A stretch of DNA of 64,000 bases from Gemmatimonadota bacterium (GCA_016191225.1 JACPPC010000018.1:1-64000), one strand, 5' to 3'. Counted from the stretch's first letter, positions 31,629 through 40,683 are shown. Notes: generated by a model not told the origin, from the sequence alone. Numbers and translations: made by a program.

Positions 31629-33994
31629 CACGCCCTCACCGCGCGGCGCAGCCGGAGCGAGTTCGCGACCACGCTCACCGAGCTCAGCGCCATCGCCGCG
31701 CTCGCCAGCATCGGCGACAGCCGCCACCCGGTGAGCGGCACGAAGACGCCCGCGGCGAGCGGGATCATCAGCACGTTGTAGCCGAACGCCCAGCCGAGGT
31801 TCTGCCGCATCACGCGCATCGTCGCCCGGCTGAGGGCGATCGTTCGGGCGACGCCGCGCGGGTCGCCGCGCATGAGCGTCACGTCCCCGGCCTCGATCGC
31901 GACGTCGGTGCCCGTGCCCATCGCGATGCCGATGTCGGCGGCAGCCAGGGCGGGCGCGTCGTTGATCCCGTCGCCAACCATCGCGACGCCGTGGCCGGCG
32001 CCCCGCAGCGCCGCGAGCTCGGCGATCTTCCGTTCCGGGCGTGCCCCCGCCACCACGCGCGTGATGCCCGCCTGGCGGGCCACGGCCTGCGCCGTGGCCT
32101 CGATGTCCCCCGTCACCAGCACCGACTCCACGCCGAGGCGGTCGAGGGCCTCCACCGCCCCGCGCGCCCCGGCCTTCACCTGGTCGGCGATCGCGATCAC
32201 CGCCACCACCGCGGCATCGACCGACACCACGACCGGCGTCTCCGCCCGATCGCCGGCCTGGGCCAAGGCGTCGGCGAGGGCCGCCGGCACCGGCGCCGAA
32301 GCCGGCGCGCCTCCCCCGCCGCCCGGTGCCGCGGCAAAGCGCGCATTCCCCACGCGCACCTCGCGCGCCCGCACGCGCCCCCGCGCGCCCCCCCCAGGCT
32401 CCGCCGCGAAGGCCATCACCTCGGGAATCGCGATTCCCCCGGCGCGCGCGTGTGCCACGATCGCCGCCCCCAGCGGGTGCTCGCTCCGCGACTCCACCGC
32501 GGCGGCGAGGGCCACGACCTCGTCGCGGCCCACCGGAGATTCCGGGGCCACGATCACGCGCGCCACCGCCGGCTTCCCCTCGGTGAGGGTCCCCGTCTTG
32601 TCGAACACCACGCGGTCCACCGTGGCCGCCCTCTGCAGCGCCTCGCCCCCCTTGATCAGCACGCCAAGCTGCGCGCCGCGCCCCGTGGCCACCATCACCG
32701 CCGTCGGCACGGCGAGTCCCATCGCGCACGGACAGGCGATGATCAGCACCGCCACCGCCGACAACAGGCCGTTGGACCAGCCCTGCGGGCCACCGAGCGT
32801 CCCCCACGAGACGAGGGTCACCACGGCGATCGCGATCACCACCGGCACGAAGACGGCGCTCACGCGGTCGGCCAGTGCCTGGATCGGGGCCCGCGTGCCC
32901 TGCGCGGCGCGCATCATCGCCACCAGCCGCGCGAGCACGCTGTCGGCGCCGAGGGTGGTGGCGCGGTAGCGAAAGGCCCCGGCGCCGTTCACCGTGCCAC
33001 CCACCACGCGATCGCCGGCGCGCTTGACCACGGGCATCGCCTCACCCGTCAGCATCGACTCGTCCACCGCGCCCTCGCCATCGGACACCGTGCCGTCCAC
33101 CGGCAGGCGCTCGCCGGGGCGCACGATCACGAGGTCGCCGCGCACCACCTGCTCCACCGCCACCTCGACATCGGCGTCGCCGCGGCGCAGGCGCGCCGTG
33201 CGCTCCTGGAGCGAGACCAGGGCCCGCAGCGCACCGCTGGTGGTGCGCTTGGCGCGCGCCTCGAGGGTGTGCCCGAGGAGCACGAGCGCGATGATCACCG
33301 CCACGGCGTCGAAGTAGAGGTCGGGCGTCAGGCCGGCCTTCATGAACCAGCCGGGCACGGCGAGCGCGGCCAGCGAGTAGAGGTACGCCGCCCCGGTGCC
33401 GAGGGCGATCAGCACGTCCATGTTCGCGCCGCGATGGGCCACGGCCCGCGCCGCCCCCGTGTAGAACCGGCGTCCCGGCCAGGCCACCGCCACGGTGGCA
33501 AGGGCGAACTGCAGCCAGCGGCTCCACGCGACGTGCATCGCCAGCATGGCCAGCGCCATGGCAACGGCCGCCACGCCGAGTGCGGCGGCGGTGCGAGTGC
33601 GCAGCACGGCATACTCGGCGTCCTGCGCACGGTCGAGGGCATCCTGCTCGGCCATCGCGTTCGCCCCCGCAGCGGGGAGCTCGGCGCCATAGCCGCTGCC
33701 TCGAATCACCTCGATCAGGGCGGGCGGGGAGGCAATGGCCGAATCGTACGTGATGGTGGCGTTGGCCGTCATGAGGTTCACGACCGCGTCGCGCACCCCC
33801 GGCGTGGCCGCGAGGGCCCGCTGCACGGTGGCGGAGCAGCCGGCGCAATGCATGCCGGTGACCGGAATGGTGACGGTGCGGCCGTCGGTGGTGGCCGCGG
33901 TGGCCGCGGTGGCCGCGGTGGCCGCGGTGGCCGCGGGATCGAGAGCTGCCGGCGCCGGTGGGGCGCCGCGGCGCCCGAGCTGGACGAGTGTCAT
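31628..33994 (-). CDS. copA: Copper-exporting P1B-type ATPase
   Basis: The 788-residue pump has an Ala/Thr-repeat N-terminus, one heavy-metal domain with GMHCAGCS near residue 47, eight expected membrane segments, the CPC ion-binding motif in [12 protein letters not shown], the dephosphorylation loop TGEAMPV, the phosphorylation motif [11 protein letters not shown] in SEHPLGAAI and the hinge [10 protein letters not shown]. All residues for a P1B-1 Cu+ exporter are present. It moves Cu(I) out of the cytoplasm. CsoR is the next gene and translationally coupled. The ATG is six bases from a strong TATACT element, so the message looks leaderless. A nine-base tandem repeat encodes the N-terminal linker. 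Confidence 0.95.
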   Translation of the reverse strand: MTLVQLGRRGAPPAPAALDPAATAATAATAATAATTDGRTVTIPVTGMHCAGCSATVQRALAATPGVRDAVVNLMTANATITYDSAIASPPALIEVIRGSGYGAELPAAGANAMAEQDALDRAQDAEYAVLRTRTAAALGVAAVAMALAMLAMHVAWSRWLQFALATVAVAWPGRRFYTGAARAVAHRGANMDVLIALGTGAAYLYSLAALAVPGWFMKAGLTPDLYFDAVAVIIALVLLGHTLEARAKRTTSGALRALVSLQERTARLRRGDADVEVAVEQVVRGDLVIVRPGERLPVDGTVSDGEGAVDESMLTGEAMPVVKRAGDRVVGGTVNGAGAFRYRATTLGADSVLARLVAMMRAAQGTRAPIQALADRVSAVFVPVVIAIAVVTLVSWGTLGGPQGWSNGLLSAVAVLIIACPCAMGLAVPTAVMVATGRGAQLGVLIKGGEALQRAATVDRVVFDKTGTLTEGKPAVARVIVAPESPVGRDEVVALAAAVESRSEHPLGAAIVAHARAGGIAIPEVMAFAAEPGGGARGRVRAREVRVGNARFAAAPGGGGGAPASAPVPAALADALAQAGDRAETPVVVSVDAAVVAVIAIADQVKAGARGAVEALDRLGVESVLVTGDIEATAQAVARQAGITRVVAGARPERKIAELAALRGAGHGVAMVGDGINDAPALAAADIGIAMGTGTDVAIEAGDVTLMRGDPRGVARTIALSRATMRVMRQNLGWAFGYNVLMIPLAAGVFVPLTGWRLSPMLASAAMALSSVSVVANSLRLRRAVRA
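33891..33935 (-). repeat. Five tandem copies of a 9-nt unit inside copA
   Basis: GTGGCCGCG is repeated five times exactly on the plus strand, read as an Ala-Ala-Thr linker on the coding strand between the start of the protein and its metal-binding domain. Perfect copies suggest recent expansion and a variable linker length. Confidence 0.85.
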
Positions 33995-34000
33995 GGGCGC

Positions 34001-34029
34001 AGTATACCCCCCTCCCCTATATCACGCAA
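34001..34029 (-). promoter_or_regulatory. copA-csoR promoter (leaderless)
   Basis: Minus strand: -35 TTGCGT (34024-34029), spacer of exactly 17 bases, -10 TATACT (34001-34006), then GCGCCC and the ATG. It is one of the clearest sigma-70-type promoters in the window, and its spacing puts the transcript start at or one base before the ATG. Confidence 0.75.
34003..34022. promoter_or_regulatory. CsoR operator (candidate)
   Basis: TATACCCCCCTCCCCTATAT is a C-tract flanked by AT-rich inverted ends (TATA), the general layout of DUF156-family operators (AT-G/C tract-AT). It fills the whole promoter spacer and half of the -10, so bound CsoR would block RNA polymerase. Copper would release it. The exact half-site consensus is not confirmed. 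Confidence 0.6.
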
Positions 34030-34214
34030 GGAGCGAGGGCGGCGGCGGGGACCGAGGGGCGCTCGCACGGGGACGCCGGCCTCAGGCATGGTTTGGCGTG
34101 CCGCCGCAGGAGACGCGGCGGGCATGACGCGGCGCTGGACGATCGCCGCCGCGGAGCCGCCGATGGGCGGCTGGCGGCTGTCGACCGCCGCTTCCATACA
34201 TCGGCCGACCAGGC

Positions 34215-34769
34215 GTGACCCCGTCCAGCGTCACGATTGCCGGCCTCGACTCGACGCGCCTCCTCGTCGCACCTGGCCTTCTCGCGCCTGGCTGCATCGA
34301 CTTCACCGTGCCGGTCCCACCGGGCACCGACGGCGTCCCGGTCGTCGTGCAGGGCCCCGAGGCGGCGCGCGGCGGCGCGAGCGTCCGTGTCTCGGCGCCA
34401 GCCATCGCGAGCGGCGGGCAGCTGTTCGAGCTGGAGCAACCGACGTTCGCGATCAATACGCCGGGCGAGACCCTCACGACGAGGGGGTCCGCGTGTCCGC
34501 ACCTCATCACGAGCACGCAGCAGATTCGGGCGGGAGGTCCCGCCTTCGAGGTCAGCGTCACGCCCGCCCGCCTCTCGCCGCGCGCGAGGGCCGGTACCGG
34601 CGCCGTCCTCCGGATCCTCCCGGCCACGGCGACGTCCCCGATCGGCGCGGACGACGGAGGAGTTTCGCTGAGGCTGTTCCCGCCCGTGCCGGTGACCGTG
34701 ACGCCGGCGGGCCCGGACGTCGCAGCGATCGTCCGGTTGTTCGTGAGCGTGCTCCTGACCAGGCGTTGA
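34215..34769 (+). CDS. Uncharacterised beta-rich protein
   Basis: The 184-residue product has no signal peptide and no recognised family. It is rich in Val, Pro, Thr and Ala with alternating patterns that suggest beta strands (TPSSVTIAGLDSTRLLVA, PVPPGTDGVPVVVQG, VTVTPAG), and one Cys pair far apart. The coding case rests on codon composition and a strong hairpin after the stop; the opposite strand also has a long open frame (34082-34804), which I judge less likely. The GTG start is preceded by CATACA at some distance. It sits between the copper operon and infA without functional link. Confidence 0.5.
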   Translation: MTPSSVTIAGLDSTRLLVAPGLLAPGCIDFTVPVPPGTDGVPVVVQGPEAARGGASVRVSAPAIASGGQLFELEQPTFAINTPGETLTTRGSACPHLITSTQQIRAGGPAFEVSVTPARLSPRARAGTGAVLRILPATATSPIGADDGGVSLRLFPPVPVTVTPAGPDVAAIVRLFVSVLLTRR

Positions 34770-34775
34770 AACGTC

Positions 34776-34802
34776 GACGGGGCTCCCCGAGGGAGCCCCG
34801 TC
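34776..34802. terminator. Perfect 12-bp hairpin between convergent genes
   Basis: GACGGGGCTCCC, a 3-nt loop CGA, then the exact complement. It lies seven bases after the stop at 34769 and 49 bases from the infA stop. No U-tract, but the stem is very stable. It probably serves both strands. Confidence 0.75.
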
Positions 34803-34850
34803 AAGGCATGCGACCGCCGCCGCGCGGCGCGCTGCGGGACTCGGAGCCGG

Positions 34851-35072
34851 TCAGTTCTTGTGCCGGAAGGTGATGCGCCCGCGGGTGAGGTCGTAGGGTG
34901 ACACCTCGATCGTCACGCGGTCGCCCTGCGCCACTCGAATGCGAAACTGCCGCATCTTCCCCGCCATCGTCGCCAGGACGTCGTGCCCGTTCTCCATCGT
35001 CACGCGAAATGTCGCGTTGGGGAGCACCTCGGACACCGTCCCCTCCATCTCGATTGCGCTCTCCTTGGTCAT
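34851..35072 (-). CDS. infA: Translation initiation factor IF-1
   Basis: This 73-residue S1/OB-fold protein is a clear IF-1: [69 protein letters not shown]. Its length, start and end match the family. It binds the 30S A site and helps IF-2 and IF-3. In many bacteria infA is in the ribosomal-protein cluster; here it stands alone between a terminator and the DinB gene. It has its own promoter with TTGACT, 17-bp spacer, GACATT and only six bases before the ATG, so its mRNA should be leaderless. Confidence 0.97.
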   Translation of the reverse strand: MTKESAIEMEGTVSEVLPNATFRVTMENGHDVLATMAGKMRQFRIRVAQGDRVTIEVSPYDLTRGRITFRHKN

Positions 35073-35078
35073 TCACCA

Positions 35079-35107
35079 AATGTCACCAGCGCACGGGGGA
35101 TAGTCAA
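35079..35107 (-). promoter_or_regulatory. infA promoter (leaderless)
   Basis: Minus strand: -35 TTGACT (35102-35107, five of six consensus bases), 17-base spacer, -10 GACATT (35079-35084), TGGTGA, ATG at 35072. The -35 is the best match in the window and the spacing is exact. Confidence 0.65.
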
Positions 35108-35127
35108 ACATCGCCCCGCCCCGCGTC

Positions 35128-35619
35128 CTACATCTCGTCGGCGCTCGGCCCGTACATCCCCGGCACCGGGATGTCGTTCAGCCGGAGGTAGACCGAGAGC
35201 TGCGCCCGGTGGTGGATCATGTGGTTCAGCACCATCCCGCGAATGACGGCAAGGCGTGGCATGGTGAAGAAGACCGCCGCGCCATTCCTGAGCGACCAGG
35301 GCACCATCAGCTCGGCATCGCTCGCCTTGGCGAGGGCCGCGCGCATCGCCGCCGCCTCCTTGTCGAGCTCGGTGAGGAGCTGGGCGGCGGTGGCGATCGG
35401 CGGGTCCTGCGGCGTACTCGCCAGGTCAAGCTCGGTCGAGCCCATCGTCACCCAGCCCCATTGCGGCAACCGGGCCACGTGGGCGGCGAGTCGCATCAGC
35501 TTCATCGACTTCGGGTGAGGCCGGTACTCCTGCAGGGAGTCGGGGACGCGAGAGAGCATCTTTCGGGTCTGCGCGATCTCCTGGTCGAACTCGGGAAGCA
35601 GGCTCTGGCCGATCGTCAT
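35128..35619 (-). CDS. DinB/YfiT-family four-helix protein
   Basis: The 163-residue product has the DinB-like helix bundle: an N-terminal helix (SLLPEFDQEIAQTRKMLSRV), an early LMRLAAHVARLPQW with a metal-binding His, and a late helix VLNHMIHHRAQLSVYLRLND with the HxxxH pair. The three-His metal site expected of the superfamily is complete. Family members are thiol-dependent or damage-inducible metalloenzymes of mostly unknown substrate. A GGAG Shine-Dalgarno sequence lies five bases before the ATG. It ends with GMYGPSADEM, common in this family. It is divergent from the sortilin-like gene. Confidence 0.88.
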   Translation of the reverse strand: MTIGQSLLPEFDQEIAQTRKMLSRVPDSLQEYRPHPKSMKLMRLAAHVARLPQWGWVTMGSTELDLASTPQDPPIATAAQLLTELDKEAAAMRAALAKASDAELMVPWSLRNGAAVFFTMPRLAVIRGMVLNHMIHHRAQLSVYLRLNDIPVPGMYGPSADEM

Positions 35620-35750
35620 GGGAGCTCCGTGCCGGATGCTGGCTTGTGGAAGGCTTCGGGATATTTTCGGGGAAGGGAAAAGTGCGGGACCGGGGCCGTT
35701 CGCGCAAGCCGCCCGCGGCCGTCGCGCGCGACAGCGGGGGAATCGCCGTC

Positions 35751-35779
35751 TTGTGGCATCCGAGCCGACACGGGATACT
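35751..35779 (+). promoter_or_regulatory. Promoter of the sortilin-like gene
   Basis: TTGTGG (35751-35756), a spacer of exactly 17 bases, then GATACT (35774-35779). The start of transcription would be near 35786, with a leader of about 33 nt before the ATG at 35819; it differs from the leaderless starts nearby. Confidence 0.55.
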
Positions 35780-35818
35780 CCTGCCGGCCCCTCCACACTT
35801 CGACTCCCCGTCCCCGCC

Positions 35819-38800
35819 ATGCGACCCTTCCCGACCCGCATCCTCGCGGCCACCGCCGCAGTGACATTTCTCGCCGCCGCCCCGGCCGAGCCGGCCCACG
35901 CGCAGCGGCGCGCCGACCCGTCCCCGGCGGCACCCCGAATCGACGCCGCGCAGGTCGCACAGCTCAAGTACCGGCACATCGGCCCGGAGGGAAACCGCGT
36001 CACCTCGGTGAGCGGCGTGACGGGCGACCCGTTCACCTACTATGCCGGTGCCGCCTCCGGGGGCCTGTGGAAGTCCACGGACGGCGGGATTCACTGGTCG
36101 GCGATCTTCGAGGACCAGCCGGTGTCGTCGATCGGCTCGATCGCGGTTGCGCCCAGCGATGCAAACGTGGTGTGGGTGGGCACGGGCGAGCCGTTCATCC
36201 GCTCCCACATCTCGCTCGGCTGGGGAGTCTTCAAGTCCACCGACGCCGGCAAGTCGTGGACGAGGATGGGACTCGACAACACCGGCCGCATCTCGCGAAT
36301 CGTGGTCCACCCGACGAATCCCGACCTCGTGTACGTCGCATCGCTCGGGCACGCCTACGGACCGCAGCCGGAGCGGGGGATCTACCGCAGCGCCGACGGC
36401 GGCAAGTCGTGGGAGAGGGTGCTGTTCGTGAACGACTCGGTGGGGGCGAGCGACATCGTGATGGACCCGGTCAACCCGCGCATCCTCTACGCGGGGATGT
36501 GGCAGGTCGAGATCCACACCTGGGGGCGCCTGAGCGGCGGCGCCGGCTCGGGGATCTGGAAGAGCACCGACGGCGGCACGACCTGGAAGCGGCTCACCGG
36601 CAACGGACTGCCCTCGCAGCCGGTCGGCAAGATCGGCCTCGGCGTGAGCCGGGCCAACCCGCAGCGCGTGTACGCGCTGGTGGAGACCGGCGACGGCGTG
36701 CCGGCCATCAACGTGAAGGACCCGGCCAGCGGCCGGCTCTTCCGCTCCGATGACGCCGGCGCGACCTGGCAGGTGGTGAGCTACGACCGCCAGGTGGCGG
36801 GGCGCACGCATTACTACAACCGCATGGGCGTGACGCCCGACAACGCCGACGAGGCGTACTTCCTGAGCGCGAACTGGGCCAAGACGCTCGACGGCGGCCG
36901 CACGATCATCGACCCGCCGCCCGCGGAGACGCCCTATGGCGACCATCACGACATCTGGTTCGACCAGGGGAACGGCAACCGGGCGATCGTGAGCCACGAC
37001 GGCGGCGTGTCGATCACGCAGAACCGCGGCCGGACGTGGCTGCGCGTGGCCCTTCCGATCGCGCAGATGTACCACGTCACGACCGACACGCGCATCCCGT
37101 ACACGGTGTGCGGCAATCGGCAGGATGGGCCGAGCGCGTGCGGCCCGAGCAACTCGCGCACCAACGCGCAGGGCCTGAGCGGTCCCGGGCAGGGGGCGAT
37201 CACGCGCGGCCACTGGATCACGGTGGGCGGCGGCGAGAGCGGCTGGGCCACGCCCGACCCCGAGGATCCCGACCTCGTCTGGTCGAGCGCCTCCGGCTAC
37301 GGCTCGGTGGGCGGAATCGTCTCGCGGTACAACGCGAAGACGAATATCGCGACCTACGCCGAGGTCTGGCCGCTGGCGACGATCGGCTGGGCGGCGGACT
37401 CGCTCAAGTACCGCTTCGTCTGGACCTTCCCGCTCACGATCAGCCCGCACGACCACAACCGCGTGTACGTCGGTGCGCAGTACCTGCTGGCGACGTCGGA
37501 CGGGGGGCGCTCGTGGCAGGAGCTCTCCCCCGACCTCACGCGCAACGACAAGGCGCGCCAGGTGCGCTCGGGGGGGCTGACGCCGGACAACATCGGCGTG
37601 GAGTATGCCGGCGTGCTGTTCGCGATCGCCGAGTCGCGGCTGGAGAAGGGGCTCATCTGGACGGGCTCGAACGACGGCCTCGTGCACCTCACGCGCGACG
37701 GCGGGAGGACGTGGACCAACGTGACCCGGAACCTCCCCGGCCTTCCCGAGTGGGGGACGATCTCGAACATCGAGCCGTCGCGGTACGACGCCGGGACCGC
37801 CTGGCTGTCGGTGGACGCGCACCAGGCCAACAATCGCGACCCGTGGATCTACCGCACCACCGACTACGGCCGCACCTGGACCCTGCTGGTGAACGGCATC
37901 CCCCGGTCGCCGCTGTCGTACGTGCACGTGGTGCGCGAGGACCCGGTGCGCCGCGGGCTGCTCTATGCCGGCACCGAGAACGGGCTGTACGTCTCGTTCG
38001 ACGACGGCGCGAACTGGCAGCCGCTGCAGAACAACCTGCCGCACGCCCCCGTGTACTGGATCACGGTGCAGGAGCACTTCAGCGACCTCGTGGTGGCGAC
38101 CTACGGGCGCGGCTTCTGGATCCTCGACGACATCACGCCCCTGCGCACCATGCACGAGGTGGTGGCCCGCGACGCGGCGCTGCTCAAGCCGCGTTTCGCC
38201 TACCGCTACAAGCAGGTGGAGGGGCGCTGGGCCGTGGTCGAGGATCCGGCCGCCGGCGACGACCCGCCCTACGGGGCGGCGCTGCACTTCTGGCTCAAGG
38301 CGGACGCGAAGGACTCCCTGACGCTCACCTTCACCGATGCCGGCGGCACCACGTGGCGGACGATGAAGGTCGCGGGCAAGGCGGGACTCAACCGCGTGAC
38401 CTGGGACCTGCAGTCGGACCGCACCCGGGAGGCCCGCGTCCGCACCGCCCCCCTGCACCAGCCCACCGCCGGCATCGGCTACGACGCCAAGCCGGCGCCC
38501 TGGATCGGCCGGTTCTCGATGCTGGTGCCGCCGGGCCGCTACACAGTAAGGATGACCGCCGGGGCGCAGTCGTTCACCGAGACGCTCGAGGTGCGCCGCG
38601 ACCCGAACTCCCCGGCCACGGACGACGACATCGCGCAGGGCACCGCGGCGACGAGGGCCGTCATGGCCGACTACGACGACGCGGCGGCGACGATCAACAC
38701 CGTGCAGGGGGTGCGGTCGCAGCTGCTGGCGCTGAGGGAACTGCTCAAGGACGACGCCAAGGCCGCCGACCTGCGCGCCGCCGCCGACTCGCTCGAACAG

Positions 38801-39082
38801 AAGTTCATCGCCCAGGAGGAGTACCTGCGCCAGCTCCGCTCCACGGGCCGCGGGCAGGACCAGCTTCGCTGGCCGATGCGGATCACCGAGCAGCTGGGCT
38901 ACCTCGGGAGCGGCCTCGACGGTGCCGACCAGCCCCCCACCTCACAACAGCGGCAGGTGATGACGCTGCTGCACGACCAGCTGCGGGAGGTGAAGGGACG
39001 CATCGACGCGCTGCTCCGGCAGGATCTCGACGCCTTCAACGAGCGGCTGCGCCAGCGGAAGATGCAGAACGTGATCTTCTAG
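35819..39082 (+). CDS. Secreted sortilin/BNR-type beta-propeller glycosyl-hydrolase-like protein
   Basis: The 1087-residue product begins with a signal peptide ending AEPAHAQ. It has many BNR/Asp-box repeats (GLWKSTDGGIHW, GVFKSTDAGKSW, GIYRSADGGKSW, GIWKSTDGGTTW), which form the blades of a sortilin (VPS10)-like propeller over about residues 50-750, then a beta domain and a C-terminal helical region (LLRQDLDAFNERLRQRK). Members are annotated as glycosyl hydrolase or exo-sialidase but lack proven activity; extracellular or outer-membrane peptide or sugar binding is likely. No catalytic residues could be assigned. It is monocistronic, with a perfect hairpin shared with the next gene. Confidence 0.9.
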   Translation: MRPFPTRILAATAAVTFLAAAPAEPAHAQRRADPSPAAPRIDAAQVAQLKYRHIGPEGNRVTSVSGVTGDPFTYYAGAASGGLWKSTDGGIHWSAIFEDQPVSSIGSIAVAPSDANVVWVGTGEPFIRSHISLGWGVFKSTDAGKSWTRMGLDNTGRISRIVVHPTNPDLVYVASLGHAYGPQPERGIYRSADGGKSWERVLFVNDSVGASDIVMDPVNPRILYAGMWQVEIHTWGRLSGGAGSGIWKSTDGGTTWKRLTGNGLPSQPVGKIGLGVSRANPQRVYALVETGDGVPAINVKDPASGRLFRSDDAGATWQVVSYDRQVAGRTHYYNRMGVTPDNADEAYFLSANWAKTLDGGRTIIDPPPAETPYGDHHDIWFDQGNGNRAIVSHDGGVSITQNRGRTWLRVALPIAQMYHVTTDTRIPYTVCGNRQDGPSACGPSNSRTNAQGLSGPGQGAITRGHWITVGGGESGWATPDPEDPDLVWSSASGYGSVGGIVSRYNAKTNIATYAEVWPLATIGWAADSLKYRFVWTFPLTISPHDHNRVYVGAQYLLATSDGGRSWQELSPDLTRNDKARQVRSGGLTPDNIGVEYAGVLFAIAESRLEKGLIWTGSNDGLVHLTRDGGRTWTNVTRNLPGLPEWGTISNIEPSRYDAGTAWLSVDAHQANNRDPWIYRTTDYGRTWTLLVNGIPRSPLSYVHVVREDPVRRGLLYAGTENGLYVSFDDGANWQPLQNNLPHAPVYWITVQEHFSDLVVATYGRGFWILDDITPLRTMHEVVARDAALLKPRFAYRYKQVEGRWAVVEDPAAGDDPPYGAALHFWLKADAKDSLTLTFTDAGGTTWRTMKVAGKAGLNRVTWDLQSDRTREARVRTAPLHQPTAGIGYDAKPAPWIGRFSMLVPPGRYTVRMTAGAQSFTETLEVRRDPNSPATDDDIAQGTAATRAVMADYDDAAATINTVQGVRSQLLALRELLKDDAKAADLRAAADSLEQKFIAQEEYLRQLRSTGRGQDQLRWPMRITEQLGYLGSGLDGADQPPTSQQRQVMTLLHDQLREVKGRIDALLRQDLDAFNERLRQRKMQNVIF

Positions 39083-39094
39083 CCGCGCCGGGGC

Positions 39095-39118
39095 GACCGC
39101 CGGCCCGCGCCGGCGGTC
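39095..39118. terminator. Perfect 10-bp hairpin between convergent genes
   Basis: GACCGCCGGC, loop CCGC, exact complement; outer GGCGAC and GTCGCC extend it with a bulge. It starts 12 bases after one stop and ends 14 before the other. No U-tract; likely bidirectional. Confidence 0.7.
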
Positions 39119-39131
39119 GTCGCCCGTGTGC

Positions 39132-40202
39132 TCAGGGCGCGAGCACGCCGCGGTCGATCGCGGCCACGGTCGTTCGCCCGCTGAGCGCCATCGCGAGGGC
39201 CACCTCGTCGCGCAGGAGCTGGAGCACCTGCGCCACCCCCGCCTCGCCATCGACCGCGAGCCCCCACAGGTAGGGGCGCCCGATCAGCACCGCCCGCGCC
39301 CCGAGGGCAAGGGCCACGAGCACGTCGGTGCCGCGCCTGATGCCGCCGTCCACGAGCACATCGGCGCGGCCATCGACCGCCGCGACCACCTCGGCGAGGG
39401 CGTCGGCGCTCGCGACCACCCGGTCGAGCTGCCGGCCGCCGTGTGTCGACACGATCACGGCCTGCGCCCCGTGCTCGACCGCGAGCGCGGCGTCCTCGCG
39501 CGTGAGAATCCCCTTGAGGACCACCGGAAGGCGCGTGATCGACCGGAGCCAGGGGACGACGTCCCAGGTCAGGCTGGCGTCCCATTGGTTGGCCACGTAG
39601 TGCGCGAGGGCCGAGGCGCCCGCCTGCGCGGTCATCACGTCGGACGCATAGCGCTCGAGGTTGCGCATGGTGATCCCGGCCGGCGCGCTGAAGCTCACGC
39701 GCACCTCGCGCTCGCGCCGGCCGAGCACCGGCAGGTCGACGGTGAGGCAGATCGCGCCGTAGCCCGCCGCCTCGGCGCGGTGCACGAGGTCGGTCGTGAT
39801 CGCGCGGTCGCGATAGCAGTAGAGCTGGAACCAGCGCGGCGCGGCCACCTCGGCGGCGACCTCCTCGAGGCCCACCGAGCTCGCGGTGCTGAGCACCTGG
39901 ATCACGCCGGCCGCGGCGGCGGCCCGCGCGACGGCCCGCTCACCGTCGGGGTGTGCGAGCTGGTTGAGGGCGCACGGGGCCGTGAGCACGGGAACGGCCA
40001 GGGGAGTGCCCAGCACGGTGGTGCGGGTGTCCACGGCGGACACGTCGACGAGCACGCGCGGGCGGAGGCGAAAGCGCTCCCAGGCCCGGTCGGCGTCCCG
40101 CAGCGAGACCTCGTCGTTCGCGCCGCCGGCGTAGTAGGCCCACGCCATGGGTGGGACCTGCTCGCGGGCCAGCGCCTCGAATTCGCGGAGGTTGACTCTC
40201 AT
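39132..40202 (-). CDS. FMN-dependent alpha-hydroxy-acid oxidase
   Basis: The 356-residue enzyme is a TIM barrel of the glycolate/lactate oxidase type. The FMN/substrate motif SNHGGRQLD appears as STHGGRQLDRVV (catalytic His), followed by VLVDGGIRRGTDVLVALALGA, RAVLIGRPYLWGLAVDGEAGV, and an N-terminal MAWAYYAGGANDEVSLRDA. It oxidises an L-2-hydroxy acid such as lactate to the keto acid; the acceptor (O2 or a quinone) cannot be read from sequence. No signal peptide. The ATG at 40202 lies 36 nt from the small membrane gene upstream (stop at 40239), which may be co-transcribed with it. Confidence 0.92.
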   Translation of the reverse strand: MRVNLREFEALAREQVPPMAWAYYAGGANDEVSLRDADRAWERFRLRPRVLVDVSAVDTRTTVLGTPLAVPVLTAPCALNQLAHPDGERAVARAAAAAGVIQVLSTASSVGLEEVAAEVAAPRWFQLYCYRDRAITTDLVHRAEAAGYGAICLTVDLPVLGRREREVRVSFSAPAGITMRNLERYASDVMTAQAGASALAHYVANQWDASLTWDVVPWLRSITRLPVVLKGILTREDAALAVEHGAQAVIVSTHGGRQLDRVVASADALAEVVAAVDGRADVLVDGGIRRGTDVLVALALGARAVLIGRPYLWGLAVDGEAGVAQVLQLLRDEVALAMALSGRTTVAAIDRGVLAP

Positions 40203-40238
40203 GCGCAGCGGAAAAGCTACGCCGCGCGCGGCGAACCG

Positions 40239-40463
40239 TCAGGCCGACGTCGTGCCCTCGGTGGCCGCGGGACGGGAGCGGCCGCGCACGATCCGCCTGA
40301 ACAGCCAGACCGCGACCATCACGGGGAGGACGAACAGGACGACGAACTTGAGCGCCATGATCGTGACCAGCCCGACGGCGATCAGCAGCAGCACGGGGAT
40401 GCCGAGGATGACGGTGCCGAGCACGGGACGGACGGCGAGGAGGCGCAGCATGGACGACAGCAC
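40239..40463 (-). CDS. Small membrane protein, unknown function
   Basis: This 74-residue protein has two closely spaced hydrophobic stretches (GTVILGIPVLLLIAVGLVTIMAL and FVVLFVLPVMVAVWLF) and a basic C-terminus (RRIVRGRSRP). No family is recognised. The GTG at 40463 has GGAG five bases upstream; an ATG at 40451 is four codons later. Good hydrophobic periodicity and codon use support it as real. It lies upstream of the alpha-hydroxy-acid oxidase gene on the same strand and divergent from the ORF6N pseudogene. Confidence 0.65.
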   Translation of the reverse strand: MLSSMLRLLAVRPVLGTVILGIPVLLLIAVGLVTIMALKFVVLFVLPVMVAVWLFRRIVRGRSRPAATEGTTSA

Positions 40464-40573
40464 GTGGGCTCCGGTGCGGTGGATGCGTCCCGTACGCCGG
40501 CCAACGGCGCCGGGTTTCCGCCGTGCGGCGGTGTCGAACCGACGCGCCGCTCGGTCCGTGTGCCGGCGACACG

Positions 40574-40600
40574 GGGCGGCGGCGCGACGCGCCGCCGCCC
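40574..40600. repeat. Perfect 13-bp inverted repeat
   Basis: GGGCGGCGGCGCG, one base A, then the exact complement. It lies between two divergent genes, so it is not placed as a normal terminator for either. It may block read-through into the ORF6N pseudogene or be a remnant of a mobile element end. Confidence 0.75.
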
Positions 40601-40683
40601 GGGTGATGGTGAGCCGGCCGGCGTGGCCGTGATGGCGCCGGCCCGGGCTGGCGGCGCGAACCTGGTGACGTCCCCTTCACCGA

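Noticed and set aside
33891-33935. Tandem repeat considered as a CRISPR-like array
   Set aside because: Units are nine bases with no spacers and lie in frame within copA.
35426-38458. A 1010-codon minus-strand frame opposite the sortilin-like gene
   Set aside because: Antisense shadow; the plus strand shows repeated Asp-box motifs and a signal peptide.
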